In this document: positions 32,532 to 37,411 of the stretch, piece by piece | Numbering within the stretch: the stretch's first letter is position 1 | How the letters are laid out: each line of letters starts with the position of its first letter | Assembly (NCBI GenBank): GCA_045126355.1 | Contig: JBGVOE010000061.1 | Coordinates: forward strand, 1-37,411 | Direction: 5' to 3' | Source: CAZSIA01 sp045126355 | GTDB taxonomy: Bacteria > Bacillota_I > Bacilli_A > Acholeplasmatales > Anaeroplasmataceae | DNA: 37,411 bases | Position numbers and translations under genes: made by a program | The notes under the pieces: model-generated | Seen by the model: the letters and a program-made list of their open reading frames with translations, nothing else | Told to the model about the DNA's origin: nothing | Databases searched by the model: none

Positions 32532-32973
32532 TCTCATTAACCTCTACTACACTAATTTTATTAACTCTATTTAGATGTCTTCCTCCGGCAAATTCCGCAC
32601 TAAGCCAAGCATCAACAATATCTTCAGCCAAACTTAATGAAACATTTTTTGCACCTAAAGCTAAACAGTTTGAATTATTATGTTTTCTAGTTAAAACTGC
32701 ATCAGTAACATTTGTTACTAAACTACATCTAACACCTTTAACTTTATTTGCAACAATTGAAACTCCAATACCTGTTGTACAAATAACAATCGCATAATCA
32801 ACTTCACCATTTTTTAAACTTAATGCTGCAGGATATGCATAATCAGGATAATCACAACTATCTTTTGTATAAGTTCCATAGTCAATAACATCATGATTTT
32901 TTGATTTCAAATAAGAAACTAGATGATTTTTTAACTCTAATCCTCCATGATCACAACCAAGTGCAATTCTCAT
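32524..32973 (-). CDS. rpiB: Ribose-5-phosphate isomerase B
   Basis: 149 aa, interconverts ribose-5-phosphate and ribulose-5-phosphate. GCDHGG at the N-terminus, DYPDYA, and the active-site Cys65 in VICTTGIG (most homologues have CGTGIG, so Gly66 is Thr here), then the HNNSNCLALG loop. Other RpiB/LacAB enzymes such as allose-6-phosphate isomerase are possible but less likely in this context (ywlF in Bacillus). AAGGTGG precedes the ATG. First gene of the rpiB-upp-atp operon. Confidence 0.92.
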   Translation of the reverse strand: MRIALGCDHGGLELKNHLVSYLKSKNHDVIDYGTYTKDSCDYPDYAYPAALSLKNGEVDYAIVICTTGIGVSIVANKVKGVRCSLVTNVTDAVLTRKHNNSNCLALGAKNVSLSLAEDIVDAWLSAEFAGGRHLNRVNKISVVEVNENE

Positions 32974-32998
32974 AATTTACCACCCACCTTAATTTTAT

Positions 32999-33044
32999 AT
33001 TATAACATAATATAGTATAAATTTGTACAATGAAAGCGTACAAA
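32999..33044 (-). promoter_or_regulatory. Promoter and operator-like repeat of the rpiB-upp-atp operon
   Basis: The minus strand has TATAAT (32999-33004) preceded by TGT (extended -10); no good -35 at 16-18 nt. Upstream, TTTGTAC and GTACAAA (33022-33028 and 33038-33044) form a 7-bp inverted repeat with a 9-nt spacer. The plus-strand text ATGAAAGCGTACAAA (33030-33044) fits the relaxed catabolite-responsive element WTGNAANCGNWNNCW at all but one fixed position. Confidence 0.5.
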
Positions 33045-33051
33045 CAATAAG

Positions 33052-33092
33052 TAAAAAAAGAAAAAACTTCATCAGTAACGATAAAAGTTTTC
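33052..33092 (-). terminator. Terminator after the prmC-tsaC-spoIIR-GNAT cluster
   Basis: A 12-nt hairpin with a bulge (33062-33073 against 33080-33091, 6-nt loop AGTAAC on the plus strand), followed on the minus strand by TTTTCTTTTTTTAC. Confidence 0.7.
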
Positions 33093-33525
33093 ATTTACAT
33101 ATAATTTTTTTAATCATTAGCTTTGTATCTTTGAATTTAGAGTTCTTATAATTTTCTTCTTCAATAAAAATATCTTCTTTATTAATCTCTTTAAAATCTA
33201 GTGATGAAAACAGTTCGTAAATATCATTTTGATTAACTAAAGAAAAGATATAATCAATTTCTTTTTTATTAATATTATCCTCAATTGAATCAAAAAGTTC
33301 TTTAATAATCATTTCATCAACAGTTTTTTTAAAAACAAAATATCTAATTAAAGCATAATTAAAAAAAAGTTCATAACTAATTATTCCGTAAATTTTATCA
33401 TCTAAATAAAGCACACTCGCATTTTTTAATACTTCTTCATCAATATTATCAATAGCTGGAACTTCAAATAAAAAAGATCTTATAGAATCTATATTATCTA
33501 GATTAGCTAGTTTAATTTCATACAT
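33091..33525 (-). CDS. GNAT-like small protein, unknown function
   Basis: 144 aa. The order of strands and helices is GNAT-like: N-terminal YEIKLANLDNIDSI, a strand DDKIYGIISYE, then ALIRYFVFKK and a C-terminal LFSSLDFKEI. The RxxGxG/A acetyl-CoA loop is not evident, so activity is doubtful. ATG 33525 is one base after the spoIIR stop, with GGTGG inside the spoIIR end, so the two are co-translated and the protein may share the forespore transcript. The frame extends to 33561, but an earlier start would overlap spoIIR without a ribosome binding site. Confidence 0.55.
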   Translation of the reverse strand: MYEIKLANLDNIDSIRSFLFEVPAIDNIDEEVLKNASVLYLDDKIYGIISYELFFNYALIRYFVFKKTVDEMIIKELFDSIEDNINKKEIDYIFSLVNQNDIYELFSSLDFKEINKEDIFIEEENYKNSKFKDTKLMIKKIICK

Positions 33526-33526
33526 T

Positions 33527-33967
33527 TTATCCACCAAAATACCATTCATATTTAACTTCATCTGTACTTTCTTTTACTAAAGTATTATTAAAAATACTTC
33601 CCCACCAATTACTACCTAATCCCTTACCTATCGAAATTAATAAGGTTTTATAATTCCCGTCCTTTAACGCACTACCATTATATGTTTTATTTCTAAAAGT
33701 ATGATTTTCATATGTAACTAATATGTTATCAAATCTTAAATTAAGATCTTCTTCGATTAGTTTATAGTTTTTTTCAAAAGATGAATCAGTAAGTTCGTAA
33801 TCTTTAAAAATTACATCTTTTAAATACTTAACAACTTCTTCTTTATATTTAAGATCATTTACACTATCACTATTACTTAAAACTCTAACGCGAATTTCAG
33901 TCTCATTATTTGATGAAAAAAAACATACTCCAAATAAAACCAACAACATTAAAAAGAATATTTTCAT
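33527..33967 (-). CDS. spoIIR: SpoIIR-like sporulation signalling protein (short form)
   Basis: SpoIIR is secreted from the forespore and activates SpoIIGA, which processes pro-sigma-E in the mother cell. Visible: an N-terminal signal or anchor segment (residues 1-18), IRVRVLSNSDSVNDLKYKEEV at 25-45 and the diagnostic DGNYKTLLISIGKGLGSNWWG near 100-122. Only 146 aa against about 220 in Bacillus; the region after the NWW motif is largely missing. The stop is clean and followed by a coupled gene, so this looks like a naturally short version. A forespore-type promoter directly precedes it. Confidence 0.88.
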   Translation of the reverse strand: MKIFFLMLLVLFGVCFFSSNNETEIRVRVLSNSDSVNDLKYKEEVVKYLKDVIFKDYELTDSSFEKNYKLIEEDLNLRFDNILVTYENHTFRNKTYNGSALKDGNYKTLLISIGKGLGSNWWGSIFNNTLVKESTDEVKYEWYFGG

Positions 33968-33982
33968 GTTATCACCTGTTTG

Positions 33983-34012
33983 TAGTATGTTTATATTTTA
34001 ATTATTTATTCA
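33983..34012 (-). promoter_or_regulatory. Forespore-type (sigma-F/G) promoter of spoIIR
   Basis: Minus-strand TGAATA (34007-34012), 17-nt spacer, CATACTA (33983-33989). Both boxes equal the B. subtilis sigma-G consensus and are compatible with sigma-F. The -35 lies in the last codons of tsaC. The predicted leader is only about 10 nt and starts almost at the ribosome binding site AGGTGAT. Confidence 0.7.
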
Positions 34013-34562
34013 AAAATTTAACAATTTCATTATATTTAATATCGCCTTCACGGATTAATACACATTCACCATTTGATAAATCTACTATCGTTGATGATAC
34101 TTTAGAAGGTGAATGCACATTAGGATATACATATAAAACTTTATCACCAAAACTTTTTACGATATCAATATAATCATTTAAAGGAGCACTACCTGAAGTA
34201 TTTACACTTGATGTAGCCATTGGTCCATTTTCTTTTAGAATTCTTAAAGCGAGATCGTGATTAGGAATTCTAACGCCAACTGTTTCAAAGATAAATTCAT
34301 TTCTTACTTCTTCTTTGCTTTTTAAAATAACAGTTAAAGCCCCCGGCATATAATGATTAATTAATTTAATAGCGTCATCATTAAGGTAAGCAATACTTTC
34401 GATATCTTCTAATGAAGAACATAGGACCGCTAATCTTTTATCCTTAGGACGTTTTTTTATTTCATATATTTTTTCTAAAGCTAAAGTATCTTTTATCCTT
34501 GCCCCAATACCGTAGACAGTATCAGTAGGAAAGATAATGACATCATTATTATTTAACTTCAT
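34002..34562 (-). CDS. tsaC: Threonylcarbamoyl-AMP synthase
   Basis: Makes threonylcarbamoyl-AMP from Thr, bicarbonate and ATP for the t6A37 modification of ANN-decoding tRNAs. 186 aa, YrdC/TsaC domain only, without the Sua5 C-terminal extension. PTDTVYGI at 12-19, KKRPKDKRLAVL at 36-47, PGALTVIL, VGVRIPNHDLALRIL and GPMATSSVNTSG. ATG 34562 has AAGGTGAC 5 nt upstream, inside the prmC end (14-nt overlap). Bacillus homologue ywlC is in the same neighbourhood. Confidence 0.93.
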   Translation of the reverse strand: MKLNNNDVIIFPTDTVYGIGARIKDTLALEKIYEIKKRPKDKRLAVLCSSLEDIESIAYLNDDAIKLINHYMPGALTVILKSKEEVRNEFIFETVGVRIPNHDLALRILKENGPMATSSVNTSGSAPLNDYIDIVKSFGDKVLYVYPNVHSPSKVSSTIVDLSNGECVLIREGDIKYNEIVKFLNK

Positions 34563-35409
34563 CAAAGTCACCTTCAATCGCAAACGTCATTCTATTTTTA
34601 CCTTGTAAATCTTTTTTATGAATAACTAAAGCATTAGGATAATATGTTTTAATCAATGCTTCAATTTCGTCATTTTTATTATAACCATGTTCAAAAGCTA
34701 AAATAAATTTATCTTTAGCAATTTTACTTAAATCTTCAACAATAATACGGTAAAATTTTAAACCATCATTTCCTCCAAACAAAGCGATATTTGGCTCGTT
34801 ATCTTTAACTAATGAATCAACAATTTCACTATCTGGTATATATGGTGGATTAGATACAATAATATCAAATTTATTACCATATAAAGGCTTAACCATATCA
34901 CCTTGTAAAAACGTTACTCCAGCACTATATTTACTATTATTTTTATTAGCTACCTCTAACGCATCAAAACTAATATCACTTGCCATTACCTTCATATTAG
35001 CTTCTTCTAATGCTAATGTAATCGCAATAGCACCAGATCCTGTTCCGATATCACATACATCAACCTTTTTACCAGAAAAATACTTATCATATAAATATAA
35101 GACATTTTCAACTAATTCTTCTGTTTCATAACGAGGGATTAAAACACGATCATCTACATCAAAGTCATACCCATAAAAAGTTTGATAACCGATAATATAT
35201 TGAATAGGAACATTATCATATAAGTATTTAGAAAATTCTGTTTTAAATTTTTCTAATATTTCATTTGTAACTTTATCATGCATATGAATATATAACTCAC
35301 TAGATGAGTACCCTGTAATATGCATCATATATAATACGACAGCACTCTCTTCTTTTCCTAAAGATAATGCTTTCTTTTGCTCATTCTTTAAAAGTTGTTC
35401 TAATTTCAT
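34549..35409 (-). CDS. prmC: Peptide chain release factor glutamine methyltransferase
   Basis: Methylates the GGQ glutamine of RF1 and RF2. 286 aa. N-terminal helical RF-binding domain with PIQYIIGYQTFYG (68-80), IPRYETE (usually IPRPETE), SAM motif DIGTGSGAIA (120-129) and catalytic NPPY at 187-190. The family start aligns with ATG 35409. No ribosome binding site lies in the 5-8 nt of host DNA before it, because a group II intron ends there; the nearest candidate (AGAGGTGAAA, about 35437-35446) is inside the intron and separated by a stable hairpin. In Bacillus prmC follows prfA, which should lie beyond the right edge. Confidence 0.94.
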   Translation of the reverse strand: MKLEQLLKNEQKKALSLGKEESAVVLYMMHITGYSSSELYIHMHDKVTNEILEKFKTEFSKYLYDNVPIQYIIGYQTFYGYDFDVDDRVLIPRYETEELVENVLYLYDKYFSGKKVDVCDIGTGSGAIAITLALEEANMKVMASDISFDALEVANKNNSKYSAGVTFLQGDMVKPLYGNKFDIIVSNPPYIPDSEIVDSLVKDNEPNIALFGGNDGLKFYRIIVEDLSKIAKDKFILAFEHGYNKNDEIEALIKTYYPNALVIHKKDLQGKNRMTFAIEGDFDEVK

Positions 35410-35479
35410 AAAATATGTCGAGTAGACCGGGCTCGACTTTCACCTCTTTTATCTGGTATTTATCTACCGGCCCCTCACA

Positions 35480-35512
35480 GAACCGTACGTGCCCAATTAA
35501 GGCATACGGCTC
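35480..35512 (-). ncRNA. Group II intron domain V (intron B)
   Basis: A 33-nt hairpin starting GAGCCGTATGCC and ending GGGCACGTACGGTTC. The lower stem, with the catalytic AGC triad, is identical to that of the neighbouring intron. The upper stem and loop differ: CCTTAATTGG in place of the GNRA-like CGGGAAAACTG, so the loop lacks a GAAA-type sequence. Confidence 0.85.
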
Positions 35513-35523
35513 TTCAATAATTG

Positions 35524-36804
35524 TTAATAACCGTATAGTAGATATAATTTTGGTCTAGTAAACTTCAAAGATTTTAGTATGTCGTCTAGTTTCTCCCTAG
35601 TTAACCATCCTTTTCTTTGACTTCTTCTTGTTAGGCATCTGTATAATGCCTCTTTAACAAATTTCGTAAAGTTCAGTAACGCATTATAGTTGTCGAATAT
35701 TCCATAATACCTGTAGTGTCCTTCTAATTTGACATTTAGTCTTGGGACTATCTCTTTAATGCTACTATGCATATTTTCCTTTAACCATTTCTTTACGTCA
35801 GCTTTCTTTTGTTTTAATTTCTTCTTGCTTGTATGATGTATCAGTTTATATTTTCCGTTTCTCGTTTTACCATTTATATGTGTAAAGCCTAGAAAATCAA
35901 ACTGCTCTTTTGTACCTTTAAATCTACCGAAAGGAATAATTCTACTTTTATTTTCTTCTAATTCTAAGTCAAATTTTGCTAATCTTTTTCTTAGAACCTC
36001 ATAGAACTTATTGGCCTCATCTTCATATTGAAATAACACAACGAAATCATCAGCGTATCTCACTAGAAATGCCTCTCCTTTGAAGTACCTTTTGTTCTTT
36101 AGATATACAAACCATTTGTCTAATACATAGTGTAAATACACATTTGCTAAAACCGGTGATATTAGTCCACCTTGCGGTGTACCTTTATCACTTTCTAGTT
36201 TCTTGCCATCTTCTATAACTCCACCAATTAGAAATCTTTTAATGTATCTAATAAAGTTCTTATCAGCTATATCATTTTCTAAAAATTTTATTAGCCATTC
36301 ATGGTTTAGGTTATCAAAGAAACCTTTGATGTCAGCGTCAACTACATAGTTAACCTTATCAGACATTATGTGATGATTTATCTCTAAGATAGCTTGATGA
36401 CAATCTTTGTTCTCTCTAAAGCCGTATGAGAAATCATAAAATTTCTTTTCATAAATAATGTCGAGTATTTCTCTGAAAGCCCCTTGTACTATTTTATCTT
36501 CATAGCTAGGTATTCCTAGTGGTCTAAATTTTCCATTCCCTTTTGGTATATGAGTACGTCTTACCGGTAATGGTCGATATGAGAATTTCTTCATATCTTC
36601 TATTAATTTCTTAAGATTTTCATACAAGTTTTCTTCATACATTTCTTTAGTTACATTATCAACACCTGTTGCTTTTCCTTTCGGTTGAAGTTTATGGTGT
36701 TTTAGTAATGTCTCCTCATTAATGTATTGCATAAGCGAGTTTACTTTTCCATATTTACTTTGCTGATTACCTATTTCCACTCTCGCCTGTTCCATAGTTT
36801 TCAT
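35524..36804 (-). CDS. ltrA: Group II intron reverse transcriptase/maturase
   Basis: 426 aa. Reverse transcriptase domains in order: KATGVDNVT (RT0/1), RPLPVRRTHIPKGNGKFRPLGIP, SYGFRENKDCHQAI, GTPQGGLISPVLANVYLH (208-225), the catalytic YADD at 250-253, and FDFLGFTH. The maturase X domain follows (about 320-400). No HNH endonuclease domain, as in the short endonuclease-less intron proteins, so mobility would use nicked or single-stranded target DNA. The reading frame is intact. It starts at ATG 36804 with AGGAGG 12 nt upstream and GAGAGG nearer; it ends 11 nt before domain V. Confidence 0.95.
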   Translation of the reverse strand: MKTMEQARVEIGNQQSKYGKVNSLMQYINEETLLKHHKLQPKGKATGVDNVTKEMYEENLYENLKKLIEDMKKFSYRPLPVRRTHIPKGNGKFRPLGIPSYEDKIVQGAFREILDIIYEKKFYDFSYGFRENKDCHQAILEINHHIMSDKVNYVVDADIKGFFDNLNHEWLIKFLENDIADKNFIRYIKRFLIGGVIEDGKKLESDKGTPQGGLISPVLANVYLHYVLDKWFVYLKNKRYFKGEAFLVRYADDFVVLFQYEDEANKFYEVLRKRLAKFDLELEENKSRIIPFGRFKGTKEQFDFLGFTHINGKTRNGKYKLIHHTSKKKLKQKKADVKKWLKENMHSSIKEIVPRLNVKLEGHYRYYGIFDNYNALLNFTKFVKEALYRCLTRRSQRKGWLTREKLDDILKSLKFTRPKLYLLYGY

Positions 36805-37272
36805 AGCCTCTCGTGCCTCCTATGCTTTGAAAATAGAATCCAATTATTGTATGTCCCTTCCCTCCAGTATCATTACTACCTTCCAAGGTACTATGAACAT
36901 ATCCGACTTCTTATATAGAGTATGGTTCCTTCGCATTGCATTGCTTTGTTACCCATTTTGCTAAAATAGCCTATATAAGACCTCCTAGGTATACACATAA
37001 TCACTATCTCTAACTCGCCACACCTTAAAACCCCGATGGAACCTATTTAATCTCGCTTTAACGATTAAACATTACTGCTTGCTACTTTGGTGAGAGTGTC
37101 AGCTTCCATTCTATATCTCTAACGAGGCTACAGTATAATGGCTCGCTATTTTCCTGTCCTACGCTTAAACCTAATCTCACGACTTCGGCTCCAAAGACTC
37201 GGTACTTGCTGTTTGCTAAACTTTGCAAGGTAGGAATTACACCTACTAGATTATGTGCACCGAACTAGCGCA

Positions 37273-37411
<139 letters not shown>

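Larger units (their letters stand above)
35415..37272 (-). mobile_element. Group II intron with reverse transcriptase (intron B)
   Basis: A ribozyme-type retroelement of about 1.86 kb on the minus strand. The 3' part has domain V (35480-35512), then TGTGAGGGG and a domain VI-like end with hairpin GTCGAG/CTCGAC (35417-35422 with its partner) and 3' terminal AC or AT at 35415-35418. Domain IV carries the reverse transcriptase gene. The 605-nt part 36805-37272 holds domains I-III, with conserved-looking segments such as AGTAGGTGTAATTCCTACC and AATAGCGAGCCATTATAC and no other gene. The 5' end is not certain: TGCGC at 37268-37272 or GTGCAC at 37255-37260 could be the GTGYG-type start. It abuts the 3' end of a second intron. 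Confidence 0.88.

Overview
The window comes from an AT-rich, low-GC Gram-positive genome of the Bacilli or Mycoplasmatota-relative type. The gene order matches the Bacillus subtilis blocks prmC-(tsaC)-spoIIR, rpiB-upp-atp and DUF1146-spoIIQ-spoIIID. Three engulfment or mother-cell sporulation genes (spoIIR, spoIIQ, spoIIID) and a YjcZ-type small protein point to an endospore former or a recent descendant of one. TGA is used as stop and TGG as Trp, so the genetic code is standard. I cannot name a species; an uncultured gut Bacilli lineage is the best guess.

Layout. 1-2600: three minus-strand membrane-protein genes (YiiX-like cysteine hydrolase, PH-like hypothetical, YwaF/TMEM164-like) with a decayed reading frame between the last two. 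2660-2925: a self-contained tRNA-Asp/tRNA-Arg unit with promoter and terminator. 2970-11575: one long minus-strand operon leuS-aroF-tyrA-aroB-aroA-CM-aroE-aroC. It encodes most of the shikimate pathway and the chorismate-to-tyrosine branch, but not aroD, aroK or pheA. 11600-12940: walJ-rlmH. 12958-13062: a 34-codon yjcZ-like gene. 13230-18785, plus strand: a two-gene operon of very large paralogous PrsA/SurA-like lipoproteins (963 and 846 aa). 18790-23090: cca, pulA and yhaM, minus strand. 23100-23740: yigZ, plus strand. 23716-24780: spoIIID and spoIIQ, each with a promoter resembling a sporulation sigma-factor site. 24782-33007: DUF1146 gene and the operon rpiB-upp-atpZ-atpI-atpBEFHAGDC encoding the complete F1Fo ATP synthase. 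33052-35409: prmC-tsaC-spoIIR-GNAT-like. 35415-37411: a group II intron with its reverse transcriptase, immediately preceded by the 3' end of a second, related intron.

How the parts work together. The aro operon makes chorismate and arogenate/prephenate-derived tyrosine. The atp operon couples ATP synthesis or hydrolysis to an ion gradient, and its c subunit carries a second membrane glutamate as in the sodium-type two-carboxylate rotors. The sporulation genes form the forespore/mother-cell signalling and channel set: SpoIIR triggers sigma-E activation, SpoIIQ is the forespore side of the engulfment channel, and SpoIIID is a mother-cell regulator.

Most notable points: (1) tandem group II introns ending within about 8 nt of the prmC start codon, so that prmC has no normal ribosome binding site unless the introns splice; (2) a near-perfect forespore-type promoter in front of an unusually short spoIIR; (3) a paired lipoprotein foldase-like system with matching DxDxDG calcium-type loops; (4) the two-carboxylate AtpE.
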